A stretch of DNA of 64,000 nt from an uncultured Alphaproteobacteria bacterium (GTDB lineage: Bacteria > Pseudomonadota > Alphaproteobacteria > UBA6615): contig CALSML010000025.1 of NCBI GenBank assembly GCA_943787445.1, positions 1 to 64,000 on the forward strand, read 5' to 3'. The translations under genes and the position numbers were made by a program. Below are positions 35,493 through 44,856 of this stretch, one piece after another (within the stretch, counting starts at the first letter, position 1; each line of letters opens with the position of its first letter). The notes beneath the pieces are model-generated. The model saw nothing but the letters and a program-made list of their open reading frames with translations. It did no database searches and had not been told where the DNA came from.

Positions 35493-36287
35493 TTAGCCGT
35501 GCTCGAAACTCGTGATTCCGTAGATCTGGGACAGTGGCAGTTCGGGGGCCGAACCGCGGTACATGCGAGCGGTCTCGAACACCGGGGAGAGCCTGCGTTT
35601 GCGGCACAGTTCGACCGCCGGCGCGTTGGGTTCCGGCGGGTCGACGCAGACGCTCTCGCAGCCGGACCGGCGGACCAGAGCATCGAAGATGTTTGCTGCA
35701 ATGGCCGGTGTGTCGGCAAAGTGCGGGCCGATCTTGTGACCGTCGCGGCTTGGACGGATCACGCCATAGCCCTCGAGATGCTCTTCCGAATGAGAGACAA
35801 CCCCCAGATGTCCTGGTGTTGTCAGCCATAACTCGAGGAATGCGCGACGGGCCGCAGGGAAGCAGGTCCGGTCATAGGCGGCAATGGCGTCGAGATGCCC
35901 GGCTGTGACGGTTGTCAGCCAGTCCGGATCGGAGGACAGGCCTGTTGGTACGCCGCCATAGCGAAGATTGCGATGGGCCAGGGGAATGACCGGATTTCCG
36001 GCAGTTATCCTGCTAGTCGACGACCCCTCGAGCCCGATGCCCTGACCGCGAATGGCCGGATCGGCGATATAGAAGCCCAGAAAGGAGAACGCCGAGCTGT
36101 ACTGAACGAGGGACATGCAGGCCAGCATCTGATCGTCCTGTCGTGCGACCTAAAACCCCGTCGGATCGGCAGTATGGAAGCTGTCGGCATCGCGGAGGCC
36201 GGGGTTCCAGCCTTCACGCGCGGCCCAGTCGACCATGGTGTCGAGATCGCTTCGGGAGGCCCGTTCGAAGACCACACTATTCCCCAT
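35493..36287 (-). pseudogene. GNAT acetyltransferase (Acetyltransf_18 type), decayed
   Basis: The start (MGNSVVFERASRSD, then DWAAREGWNPGLRD) and the C-terminus (GYGVIRPSRDGHKIGP, with RYGG before it) are those of a two-domain GNAT protein. Inside there is an in-frame TAG at 36152-36150 in GF-stop-VARQDD where homologues have Leu. After GQGIGL the expected next helix is missing, and a second-frame remnant reads GVVD-stop-QDNCRKSGH, matching the usual GVVDQQDNYRKSGF with altered residues, before the first frame resumes at LAHRNLRYGG. So a nonsense codon, a deletion of roughly 60-70 bases and frame changes coexist. This is genuine decay. It starts 7 bases after the aldolase stop. Confidence 0.75.
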
Positions 36288-36293
36288 GGGTGC

Positions 36294-37214
36294 TTATAGT
36301 CCCCAGCGAAGGGCGAGAGGATCGAGACCGCGGGAGAGATCCAGTAGTGTATCTCGTACTGCCGGTGCAAGGGGCGGAATTGGATGCCGGCAGAAATCCG
36401 ATGCAATGACCCCGCCTTCCTTCAGAACCGCTTTGGCGGCCCGGAAGCCACATAGTCGGTTTTCGAGATTGATCAGGGGCAGAACCCGCTCATAGACGGC
36501 TTTGGCGGCGGATCGATCTCCGTCCAGGTGGGACATGATGGCCGGGCGGATGAGATCGGGCAGAAGTGCCGAGGTCATGCATCCGGTGGCACCGGCATCC
36601 AGATCGGCCAGCAGGGTGATGCCTTCTTCGCCGTCAAACGGCCCTTCGATGGCATCACCCCCGGCTGCGATCAGTGCCTGCAGTTTGTTAGCCGCCTGGG
36701 CACACTCGATCTTGAAACAGGTTACAGCCTCGATCTCGCGAGCCATGCGCACCAGCAGATCCACGGACAACTCGACCCCGGACATGGGCGCATCCTGCAC
36801 CATTATCGGTATGCCAGCGCTTCCGGCTGCCTCGAACTGGGCAAAGGTCTGGTCGGGCGTTCCCCGCATCAGCGCGCCGTGATAGGGCGGCATCAGCATG
36901 ATCATGGCGGCACCGAGCTCTGCCGCCTGACGGGCCCGGGCGACCACGATATCGGTCGCGAAATGGCTGCAGGTAACGATCACCGGCACGCGTCCGGCGA
37001 CATGTTCAAGGCAGAGCCGGGTGAGTGTGTCTCGCTCGGCATCGGAAAGCAGGAACTGCTCGGAAAAATTCGCGAGGATGCAGATGCCATCGACGCCCTG
37101 GTCGATCATGCAGTTGAGCACACGCTTCATACCGTCGAGGTCAATCGTGCCGTCGTCGTGAAACGGGGTTGGGGCGACGGGCCAGACGCCGGTGTAAGTG
37201 AGTTTCGATATCAT
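36294..37214 (-). CDS. DHDPS/N-acetylneuraminate-lyase superfamily aldolase (DapA-like)
   Basis: The (beta/alpha)8 class I aldolase of 306 residues has the Schiff-base lysine Lys168 in VTCFKIE and the start GVWPVAPTPF. The Tyr of the usual YN-P motif, which forms the catalytic triad in DapA, is replaced by Gln140-Asp141 in MVQDAPMSG, so true dihydrodipicolinate synthesis is doubtful. A keto-acid aldolase or hydratase role is more likely. GTG/ATG at 37259 gives a longer form; ATG at 37214 is chosen for the AAAAGAGG 9 bases ahead and family length. Confidence 0.82.
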   Translation of the reverse strand: MISKLTYTGVWPVAPTPFHDDGTIDLDGMKRVLNCMIDQGVDGICILANFSEQFLLSDAERDTLTRLCLEHVAGRVPVIVTCSHFATDIVVARARQAAELGAAMIMLMPPYHGALMRGTPDQTFAQFEAAGSAGIPIMVQDAPMSGVELSVDLLVRMAREIEAVTCFKIECAQAANKLQALIAAGGDAIEGPFDGEEGITLLADLDAGATGCMTSALLPDLIRPAIMSHLDGDRSAAKAVYERVLPLINLENRLCGFRAAKAVLKEGGVIASDFCRHPIPPLAPAVRDTLLDLSRGLDPLALRWGL

Positions 37215-37439
37215 GGCTGAATTTCCTCTTTTCATCGGCGTCGATGCCTGCCCAACCAAATATTAACCATATTCCTGCTCAATAGCCGCAACTTGCGCCG
37301 GATGAGGCGATGACAACACCAAGGCTCCGTATATCAAAGTGACCACTCTGGAACGTCAGAATACGACCGCTGTCAGCGCCGTGGCTGGAATGAAATCTAT
37401 GCTCGTGGTGAGGAACCGAATGAAGAGCCCTGGACCAAT

Positions 37440-38027
37440 GTGGTTTCGTTCGTCCATCGGTTTGTCCTGAAGAACGCGACGGGACCGGTCTCGTTTCTGG
37501 AACTGGGATGTGGTTCCGGCCCGAATCTTCGGTTTACGCCGCGCATTAGCTTGGATTGCACGGGCATTGATGCCAGCGAAGTTGCCGTTGAAGTCTGCAA
37601 TGCCCGTCTGGAACGGGATGGGCTCCGCGCCGATGTGCTGCATTGTCCGTTCGGGAGATTGCCATTCCCCGATCAGTCCTTTAATTGCGTGGTCGATCGC
37701 GCCTCGCTGATGTTTGCTGATCCGGCGACACTGGATGAAACGGTTGCTGAGGTGCATCGCGTGCTTAAGCCGGGTGGGCACTTCTTTCTCAACACCATTG
37801 CCGATGGTGTAGCCGCCACACTGGTGGCCACGGATACGGATGACGGGTCTTCGGATACGGATCTGTATGCGAAATATCCCGATTTCTGTCTGACTTCCGC
37901 GTCTGCCCTGGCGACACGGTTCGGGGCGGGCTGGGTCTCACCCGAGGTCAAGCGGGTGGAGCGGACGGTCTATGTGCCCACGCTTGATGTCACCGCCGAG
38001 TGGGAACTGGTTCTGCAGAAGGTCTGA
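37440..38027 (+). CDS. SAM-dependent methyltransferase, start codon doubtful
   Basis: The class I fold is clear: FLELGCGSGPNLRF (motif I), VDRASLMFADP and HRVLKPGGHFFLNT. From GTG 37440 the protein has 195 residues. However, homologous-looking coding (WNEIYARGEEPNEEPWTNVV) continues upstream in the same frame, open from about 37308, without any ATG, GTG or TTG. A GTA at 37329 stands where a start might once have been. Either the start codon has been lost, or a base error hides it. The substrate is unknown. Confidence 0.6.
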   Translation: MVSFVHRFVLKNATGPVSFLELGCGSGPNLRFTPRISLDCTGIDASEVAVEVCNARLERDGLRADVLHCPFGRLPFPDQSFNCVVDRASLMFADPATLDETVAEVHRVLKPGGHFFLNTIADGVAATLVATDTDDGSSDTDLYAKYPDFCLTSASALATRFGAGWVSPEVKRVERTVYVPTLDVTAEWELVLQKV

Positions 38028-38113
38028 ACCCGGGTTTTCTCCGCCAGCGTTCGGTTGACAGGTTCCCCGGCTGGAACGTTCAATGCATCCCGACAATCGG
38101 GAAGGATTGAACC

Positions 38114-39379
38114 ATGTCCGAAACACTTTTTATCAATGTCGTTATCATTGATGGCACCGCTGCACCGGCCTTTTCCGGACAGGTTCTGGTCAAAGGCGAC
38201 CGCATTGCCGATGTGGCGCGCGAAGGTGCTTCAATCGATGCCCCGAATGCCAAAACCGTTGATGGGAGCGGGGCCACGCTGATGCCCGGGATGACGGATG
38301 CCCATGCGCATCTGAGCTTTCTCGATGCAGGGACGCTGGGTGAGCTGACGAACCTTACCCCGGAACGCCACGTACTCGAGACGGCCAAGAACGCCCGCAA
38401 GTTGCTCGATCACGGCTTTACCAGCATGTTCAGTGGTAGTTCGGCCCGTGACAACACAGATATTGCGATCCGCGATTCGATCAATGCGGGGGATATTCCC
38501 GGCCCGCGTTTGCTGGCGGCAACCCGGCAGATGACCGTTTCCGGCGGATTTGGCGACATCGAAAAGGACGACGCGTATTCACTGGTCCTCAATGGCCCCG
38601 ATGAATTCCGCAAGGCCAGCCGGGAAGCGGCCCGCCGCGGTGTTGATATCCTGAAGATCGTGCCGTCGGCACCGGGGTCGGGAAAAGACGTGCTGGCGGA
38701 AGACACCGCAATGACGGATGCCGAGGTTGCCGCTGTCTGTGAGGTCGCGCATCAGCGGAACCGAGCCGTGGCGGCGCATGCGCGCTCTGCCGAGGCCGTG
38801 AAGATGTGTGTCCGCAACGGCGTGAAGATGATTTACCACGCTACGCTGGCGGATGAAGAAGCCAAGGATATGCTGGAAGCCCGCAAGGGCAGCGTGTTTG
38901 TGGCACCGGCCATGGGATTGCCCTATGGACGGCTGAAGGAAGGCGAATCCTACGGGGTTTCCACTGATGACTACACGCGCGCGCGGGCCGAGAAGGAAAT
39001 CGAAACGGTCAGTGCGAATATGGATGAATTGAAGTCCCGTGGCGTGCGGGTGCTGCCAGGGGGCGACTACGGATTCAAGTGGAATCCCCATGGCAGAAAT
39101 GCCCGTGATCTCTTTATGTTCGTTGAGCTTTTCGGGTTTTCACCGCTTGAGGCCATTCGGGCCGCGACCGCTCATGGCGGCGCACTGATGGGGATGGAAG
39201 GCGAGCTTGGTCTTGTCACAAAAGGTGCCTTTGCAGACCTGCTTCTGGTGGACGGAGATCCGGTGAAGGATATTCAGATTTTGCAGGACAGGGATCGCCT
39301 GCTGGCGATCATGAAAAACGGTGACTTCCACAAGACACCGTCCGTAGAGCGTGCACAGGCACAGGTTGCGGCCGAATAG
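38114..39379 (+). CDS. Amidohydrolase, imidazolonepropionase/prolidase-like
   Basis: The 421-residue metallo-dependent hydrolase has the DAHAH motif (His64, His66 as metal ligands), ILKIVPSA (a candidate carbamoylated Lys), AAHARS and YHATLAD (His), and the terminal GGDYGF (Asp). The N-terminal beta-sandwich and C-terminal GAFADLLLVDGDPVKDI are typical. The group includes Xaa-Pro-type dipeptidases and organophosphate or amide hydrolases. AAGGATTGAACC precedes the ATG. It heads a row with an FAH gene and an MBL gene on the same strand, spaced by 30 and 16 bases. Confidence 0.82.
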   Translation: MSETLFINVVIIDGTAAPAFSGQVLVKGDRIADVAREGASIDAPNAKTVDGSGATLMPGMTDAHAHLSFLDAGTLGELTNLTPERHVLETAKNARKLLDHGFTSMFSGSSARDNTDIAIRDSINAGDIPGPRLLAATRQMTVSGGFGDIEKDDAYSLVLNGPDEFRKASREAARRGVDILKIVPSAPGSGKDVLAEDTAMTDAEVAAVCEVAHQRNRAVAAHARSAEAVKMCVRNGVKMIYHATLADEEAKDMLEARKGSVFVAPAMGLPYGRLKEGESYGVSTDDYTRARAEKEIETVSANMDELKSRGVRVLPGGDYGFKWNPHGRNARDLFMFVELFGFSPLEAIRAATAHGGALMGMEGELGLVTKGAFADLLLVDGDPVKDIQILQDRDRLLAIMKNGDFHKTPSVERAQAQVAAE

Positions 39380-39409
39380 GCCCAGTACGAACGATTTTCG
39401 GAGATACCC

Positions 39410-40378
39410 ATGAAGCTGGTGACGTTTTTGACTGCGGAGGGTTCCGAACGGATCGGGGCACTGAATGGTGACGAAACCAGGGTCGTTGATCTGGCAGCAA
39501 CTGATGACCAGCCCTGTTTTGCTTCCATGCTGGACCTGATGGAAGCCGGAAAACTCGGCCTGGACCGGGCGCGTGACATTCTGTCGGCCTCCAGTGCGGA
39601 TGCCGGCCTTGATCTGGCTGGTGTGACCTTGCGCACGCCGGTCCCGGTGCCGCCGCAAATCCGGGATTTTCTGTGTTTCGAAGAGCATCTGATCAACGGC
39701 TACAACATGCTTCGCAAGAAGAAGGCCGAGGCCGAGCCGGACCCGGTCGAAGCACTGGCCCGGTTTGAGAGAGAAGGGGTCTTTGCCATCCCTGATATCT
39801 GGTACGAGCAGCCGGTGTATTACAAACCCAGCCGGTTTGGCGTGATCGGCACCGGGCAGGAAGTTAGCTGGCCGCCATTTTCGGAGTTGCTGGACTACGA
39901 AATGGAATTCGGTGCCTGGATTGGCACCAGCGGCAAGGATGTTTCGCCGGACGAGGCCAAAGACATGATCTTTGGCTATTCGATCTTCAATGACATCTCT
40001 GCGCGCGACACGCAGGCCCGTGAAATGTCGGCCGGGCTGGGACCGGGCAAAGGCAAGGATTTCGAGACCGGAAACATCATCGGACCCTGCATTGTGACCG
40101 CGGACAGCTTTGATCCCTACAGCGCCGACATGATCGTGCGGATCAATGGCGAAGAGCGGTCACGGGGCAATTCGCGGGACATGCACTGGAAGTTCGAAGA
40201 TTGCATCGCCCATACCGCGCAGGCGGAAACTGTCTACTCCGGTGAGTTTTTCTGTTCGGGAACCGTGCCATGGGGCTGTGGACTCGAACACGATCTGTAC
40301 TTGTCTGACGGCGATGTCGTGGAACTGGAAGTGACCGGCATCGGCGCGCTGAAAAACCGGGTTGTGAAGCAAACGTAA
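39410..40378 (+). CDS. Fumarylacetoacetate hydrolase-family protein
   Basis: The 322-residue protein has the FAH fold with IRDFLCFEEHL, the acidic metal cluster in YEMEFGAWIG and FNDISARDTQAREM, and PWGCGLEHD. Members cleave C-C bonds of diketo acids or isomerise and decarboxylate ring-cleavage products. The length (322) fits the single-domain family rather than the full mammalian type. Stop is TAA. It is in the likely operon amidohydrolase-FAH-MBL. Confidence 0.85.
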   Translation: MKLVTFLTAEGSERIGALNGDETRVVDLAATDDQPCFASMLDLMEAGKLGLDRARDILSASSADAGLDLAGVTLRTPVPVPPQIRDFLCFEEHLINGYNMLRKKKAEAEPDPVEALARFEREGVFAIPDIWYEQPVYYKPSRFGVIGTGQEVSWPPFSELLDYEMEFGAWIGTSGKDVSPDEAKDMIFGYSIFNDISARDTQAREMSAGLGPGKGKDFETGNIIGPCIVTADSFDPYSADMIVRINGEERSRGNSRDMHWKFEDCIAHTAQAETVYSGEFFCSGTVPWGCGLEHDLYLSDGDVVELEVTGIGALKNRVVKQT

Positions 40379-40394
40379 GGTCAGGGAGCAGAAC

Positions 40395-41390
40395 ATGGCG
40401 AAATGGGAATTTACCAAGGGTCTTCATGAGGTTGGCAACGGGCTTTATGCGTATCTGCTGCCCGATGGCGGTTGGTGCTGGTCCAACACGGGCCTGATCG
40501 TCGACGGAGACGAAAGCATTCTGATCGACACGCTGTTTGATCTGCCGATGACCGCCGACATGCTCGACACCATGCGAGATGCCGTCGCGGCGTCCAAGCG
40601 CATCGGGAAACTGGTGAACACCCATGCCAATGCAGATCACACCTGGGGCAACCAACTGGTGAAAGAGGCGGAAATCATCGCTTCGACCGGTTGTGCCGAG
40701 GAGTTCGATCATTTCCTGCCCGAAACCCTGCTCGAACTGATGGGGCAGTCCAAGGAACTCGGTGTGCTGGGCGAGTTTTTGGAGCACTGTTTCTCGCCGT
40801 TCGATATCACCGGAATTGAGCTGACTCATCCGACCACGACCTTCAGCGATGAGAAAACGATCACGGTCGGGGATCGAAAGGTCGATCTTTACAGCGTTGG
40901 CCCGGCTCATACGCGCGGCGATGTGCTGGTCCATCTTCCCGAGGACAACATGATGTTTTCCGGAGATATCCTGTTTGTCGGCGGACATCCTGTGATCTGG
41001 GATGGACCGATCGACAACTGGCGTAAGGCCTGTGACAAAATTCTCGAACTCAACCCGGCAGTTGTTGTGCCTGGGCATGGCCCGATATCCGGGGTCGAGG
41101 AAGTCCGCCGGTTCCGCGCCTATCTGGACGAAATGGAACACGAATGCCGCAAGCGGTTTGATGCGGGGCTCGATGAAATGGAAGCGGCCAAGGACATCGC
41201 GCTGGCCAACTATGAAGACTGGAACGACGCCGAGCGCGTCTTCGCCAATGTAGCGGCGATCTATCGCGAATTCCGGGGTATTCCGGCCAGTGAAGGACTA
41301 ACCCCAATGGAAGTCTTTGCGGGAATGGCGGAACTCTTCAAGCACCAGAAGACCAGCGGGACCCACGGTCATCACGGACATGCGCATTAG
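40395..41390 (+). CDS. MBL-fold hydrolase with HxNxDH metal motif and His-rich tail
   Basis: The 331-residue metallo-beta-lactamase-fold protein reads NTHANADHTWGN at 75-86, so the canonical HxHxDH has Asn79 in place of the second His; His77, Asp81 and His82 remain. Further ligands are His in GPAHTRGD, Asp in SGDILF, and PGHGP. The C-terminus is THGHHGHAH, with five His in nine residues, which may bind extra metal. An Asn at this position is known in a minor MBL branch, so activity is possible. It is the last gene of the three-gene row. Confidence 0.82.
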   Translation: MAKWEFTKGLHEVGNGLYAYLLPDGGWCWSNTGLIVDGDESILIDTLFDLPMTADMLDTMRDAVAASKRIGKLVNTHANADHTWGNQLVKEAEIIASTGCAEEFDHFLPETLLELMGQSKELGVLGEFLEHCFSPFDITGIELTHPTTTFSDEKTITVGDRKVDLYSVGPAHTRGDVLVHLPEDNMMFSGDILFVGGHPVIWDGPIDNWRKACDKILELNPAVVVPGHGPISGVEEVRRFRAYLDEMEHECRKRFDAGLDEMEAAKDIALANYEDWNDAERVFANVAAIYREFRGIPASEGLTPMEVFAGMAELFKHQKTSGTHGHHGHAH

Positions 41391-41424
41391 CTGATCGCTC
41401 CCTGCCACTCGACCATAGTCCCAC

Positions 41425-42144
41425 CTAATCGTCCAGTTCGGGGTAGTGGCGGAAGATGCCGTGTTCGTTGAAGGGAATGCGCCGGTCCGAGGCCAGATAC
41501 GCCGCAACACCCGGTCGGGTGGCGATGCGGTCATGCAGGGCGATCACTGCCGGATAGTCCGGTTCCAGCATCGCCATCGTTTTGGGAAAGGCGTAGCGCA
41601 TGCCTTCGACAATCTGGAACAGCGAAAGTTCCGGATGAGTGCAAGCGCCACCGACCAGAAAGCCGTCGGACTGAAGCAGGTGTTCGCAGTAGCCGCAGAA
41701 TTTCGGAATGCGCAATTCGCGAAAGCTGGGCGCGCGGCGCAATGCTTCGTCCTGCTGATCTTCGTAATAGAATTCCTTGGCCAGCGGATGGTGCACGTCA
41801 TGTGCCTCGACCAGAAAATCGGCCAGTAGCATGGACAGTTCCAGAGCACGTCGGCGTTCATTTTCGTTTTCGGGGGCCAGTCCGTGCCGCACACCCAGAT
41901 AATCCATGATGAGAGGGGTTTGTGTGACCAGCGTGTCGCCGTCTTTCAGGATTGGCGGGGCAAAGGGCGGTTTGGCATGGTCGGGGGCGTCAAGGAAATT
42001 GCGTAAGGCGGGAATTCCGCCACCTTCGCTTTCGGGTTTTCGAACAACGTCGACATAGTCCGCGCCGACATCCTCGAGCAGAAGTCGAATGAATTCGCCA
42101 CGTCCCTGAATGGTGGGCCAGTAATAGAGTTCGTACATTGTCAT
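41425..42144 (-). CDS. Glutathione S-transferase family protein, sigma/pi-like
   Basis: The 239-residue protein has MYELYYWPTIQGRGEFIRLL, where Tyr and the RGEFIRLLLED pattern resemble sigma/pi-class enzymes, then TQTPLIMDYL as the glutathione contact and a helical C-terminal domain. The start is ATG 42144, preceded by a weak site. It converges on the MBL gene and diverges from the CoA ligase gene. It is distinct from the GST at 22586. Confidence 0.8.
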   Translation of the reverse strand: MTMYELYYWPTIQGRGEFIRLLLEDVGADYVDVVRKPESEGGGIPALRNFLDAPDHAKPPFAPPILKDGDTLVTQTPLIMDYLGVRHGLAPENENERRRALELSMLLADFLVEAHDVHHPLAKEFYYEDQQDEALRRAPSFRELRIPKFCGYCEHLLQSDGFLVGGACTHPELSLFQIVEGMRYAFPKTMAMLEPDYPAVIALHDRIATRPGVAAYLASDRRIPFNEHGIFRHYPELDD

Positions 42145-42201
42145 GACCTAGCGGCTGTCTGTATCCTGCGCCATTCTAGCGTGGGGGAGGCGAAGTTATC
42201 C

Positions 42202-43731
42202 ATGAATCTCAATCAGTTGCTTGGGCGCGCCGCGCGTTCGTTTCCTGACCGGGTCGCGATTTCGCACGGCACGGCCGATTATTGTGACTATGCGGCCCTG
42301 GCGCGTCGCGCAGCAGGGCTGGCCGGTGCGATGCAGGGGCCGTTGGGCTTGCAGGCGAATGACCGGGTCGGCCTGTTCATGACCAACACGCCGGAATATC
42401 TCGAGGCGTTTCATGGGGCCTTGCATGCGGGCATGACAGCGCTGCCCATCAACAACAAACTGCATGAGAAGGAACTCGCCTACATTCTGGACGACGCCGG
42501 AGCCGGTGCTTTATTCGTGACGCCGGACCTTGCCGAGAAAGCTGCAAAGGGCCTCGACATCGCAGGCAGCAAGGCGCGGATCGTGGTTGTAGGGGAAGCC
42601 GAATATGCCCGCCATCGCGATGGTGATGCAGCCGCGATGGTCGATCAGGGCGACGACGATCTCGCCTGGCTGTTCTACACCTCGGGGACCACCGGTAATC
42701 CCAAGGGAGCGATGCTCAGCCATCGCAATCTGTGGGAGATGATGCTGACCTATTTTCTGGATGTGGACCGTGTGCCGGTCAACGGTGCGGCACTGCATCC
42801 GGCGCCGATGTCCCACGGTTCGGGGTTTTACGGCATTCCGCATCTGGCGGTTGGAGCACGACAAGTGGTTCCGGAATCCGGCGGCTTCGAGCCCGATGAA
42901 ATCCTGCATCTGTGTCAGAAGCTTGAAGAAGTATCTCTGTTTGCAGCTCCGACCATGGTGAAGCGACTGGTCAACCACAGGGGCGGCGGTGACGCCCCCA
43001 ATCTGCGGACGGTCACCTATGGCGGCGGGCCGATGTATGTGGCTGATCTGAAAGAGGCGCTGGCGCGCTTCGGCCAGAAATTCATACAAATCTACGGGCA
43101 GGGGGAAAGCCCGATGTGCATCACGGTGTTGCCGCGCGAAGATCACGCCGACACGAATCATCCGCGCCATGAGGAGCGGCTGGCGTCGGTGGGCTACGCC
43201 CAGTCTGTCGTCGATGTGAAGGTTGTGGACGGAGATGACAAAGAACTTCCGACGGGTGAGGTCGGCGAAATTCTGGTGAAGGGCGCAGTTGTGATGCGCG
43301 GCTACTGGAACCGGCCCGATGCGTCCGCGGAATCCCTGCGCGGCGGCTGGCTGCACACCGGCGACATGGGGGCGTTTGATGGTGATGGCTATCTCACCCT
43401 CAAGGACCGCTCCAAGGACATGATCATCTCTGGTGGGAGCAATATCTATCCCCGCGAGATCGAGGAAATTCTGCTGCGTCATCCGGATGTTGCCGAATGC
43501 GCCGTGGTGGGGCGTCCCCATGAGGAATGGGGCGAGGAGGTCGTCGCTTTCGTGGCTCCACGTGAAGGGGCGGATGTGAATACAGCTGAACTCGACCAGC
43601 TCTGTCTGGAAAACATCGCCCGCTTCAAGCGACCAAAGGATTACCGGGTGGCGGCGTCATTGCCGAAGAACAACTATGGCAAGATCGTCAAACGCGAGTT
43701 GCGCAATCAGCTTGAGGCTGAGGACAAGTAG
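42202..43731 (+). CDS. AMP-forming acyl-CoA synthetase
   Basis: The 509-residue ligase activates a carboxylic acid to the CoA ester. The P-loop is FYTSGTTGNPKGAML, the adenine/Mg region includes YGQGESPM, the hinge is LKDRSKDMIISGG, and NNYGKIVKREL holds the catalytic lysine. ATG at 42202 is preferred with GGGGGAGG upstream; GTG at 42181 would precede that site. It is likely to serve long-chain or aromatic acids, next to the SDR that could act in beta-oxidation. Confidence 0.9.
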   Translation: MNLNQLLGRAARSFPDRVAISHGTADYCDYAALARRAAGLAGAMQGPLGLQANDRVGLFMTNTPEYLEAFHGALHAGMTALPINNKLHEKELAYILDDAGAGALFVTPDLAEKAAKGLDIAGSKARIVVVGEAEYARHRDGDAAAMVDQGDDDLAWLFYTSGTTGNPKGAMLSHRNLWEMMLTYFLDVDRVPVNGAALHPAPMSHGSGFYGIPHLAVGARQVVPESGGFEPDEILHLCQKLEEVSLFAAPTMVKRLVNHRGGGDAPNLRTVTYGGGPMYVADLKEALARFGQKFIQIYGQGESPMCITVLPREDHADTNHPRHEERLASVGYAQSVVDVKVVDGDDKELPTGEVGEILVKGAVVMRGYWNRPDASAESLRGGWLHTGDMGAFDGDGYLTLKDRSKDMIISGGSNIYPREIEEILLRHPDVAECAVVGRPHEEWGEEVVAFVAPREGADVNTAELDQLCLENIARFKRPKDYRVAASLPKNNYGKIVKRELRNQLEAEDK

Positions 43732-43744
43732 ACAAGTCCAGAGT

Positions 43745-44650
43745 TTATTCCTTAGCCATCACGTCAGTGAGGTTCGCCACACCGTCGTGATAGCCCTGTG
43801 GATCCTCCATGGCGATAATCTGTGGCCACAGTTCGGCGATTTTCTCTGGTGTCATGTTCTGGCGGGGGTCAACGCGGACTCCGGCCCCCTCCATGACCTG
43901 TATGCGGGAATAGTAACCGGCGGTAGCCGAAAGGATGTTGCCGCTGTCGGTACAGTCTTCGCTGACCAGATAGGCGACCATGGCTGCGACCGCATCGGGG
44001 GTCACCAGTTCGGGGTCGTAGGTGTCGAAGATGCCAGAGGGTTCGGCAATCCGCGTGGCGGCGAGCGGGGCGAGGGCGTTGATCGTGATGTTGTTGCGCG
44101 CGCCTTCCAGTTTCAGCGTGTTCATGAAGCCAATCACCGCCATCTTGGCCGCGGAATAGTTGCTCTGTCCGAAATTGCCGTAGAGGCCGGAATTCGACGA
44201 GACCATGAGAATGCGGCCGTAATTGGCGTTGCGCATATGCGGGATGGCAGCGTGGGTAACATAGACCGACCCCAGAAGATGCACCTTCACGACGAATTCG
44301 TAGTCGTCGAGGGTCATCTTATGGAAGGATTTGTCGCGCACAATCCCGGCATTGTTGATGATGATATCCGTGCTACCAAAGGTATCCATCGCTGTCGCGA
44401 CGATCTGTGCGGCGCTGTCCCGTTCGGCAACACTGTCATAACTGGCGACAGCTTCGCCGCCGGAAGCCCGGATTTCCTCGACAACGGCATCTGCCGGCGT
44501 GGCCGAGGACCCGCTGCCGTCAATGGCACCACCGATATCATTGACCACGACTTTGGCCCCGCGCGCGCCCAATGCGAGGGCATAGCTTCGGCCCAGCCCG
44601 TGTCCCGCACCGGTGACAATTGCCACGCGTCCATCGAATCGAATTGCCAT
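43745..44650 (-). CDS. SDR-family 3-hydroxyacyl-CoA dehydrogenase-like (HSD17B4 N-terminal type)
   Basis: The 301-residue protein has GAGHGLGRSYALALGARG, then KVVVNDIGG as in the dehydrogenase part of peroxisomal multifunctional enzyme type 2, NNAG, and the Ser/Tyr/Lys set in SSNSGLYGNFGQSNYSAAK. The C-terminal extension beyond the usual SDR end (DPRQNMTPEKIAEL) is also found in that group. ATG 44650 follows GGGGGACA; GTG 44662 is an alternative. It converges with the acyl-CoA ligase, 13 bases away, so the two may serve one fatty or aromatic acid route. Stop TAA. Confidence 0.85.
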   Translation of the reverse strand: MAIRFDGRVAIVTGAGHGLGRSYALALGARGAKVVVNDIGGAIDGSGSSATPADAVVEEIRASGGEAVASYDSVAERDSAAQIVATAMDTFGSTDIIINNAGIVRDKSFHKMTLDDYEFVVKVHLLGSVYVTHAAIPHMRNANYGRILMVSSNSGLYGNFGQSNYSAAKMAVIGFMNTLKLEGARNNITINALAPLAATRIAEPSGIFDTYDPELVTPDAVAAMVAYLVSEDCTDSGNILSATAGYYSRIQVMEGAGVRVDPRQNMTPEKIAELWPQIIAMEDPQGYHDGVANLTDVMAKE

Positions 44651-44856
44651 TCTGTCCCCCAACTAAAAACCATATTCCGTGGCAAATCGCCAACAGGGTG
44701 ATTGGTTTTCATTGGCCGCTTCGAGTCAAGAGATTCCGGTGTTTTCAAAGATCGATCATCACCGAATTGCGCGTGGATTTTCGAGCGCGCGCGCGTTAGC
44801 TTGCGCCGCCCCGTGAGATGGGCGCCGTGGGACAGGACAAAACTGGGGAACAAACG

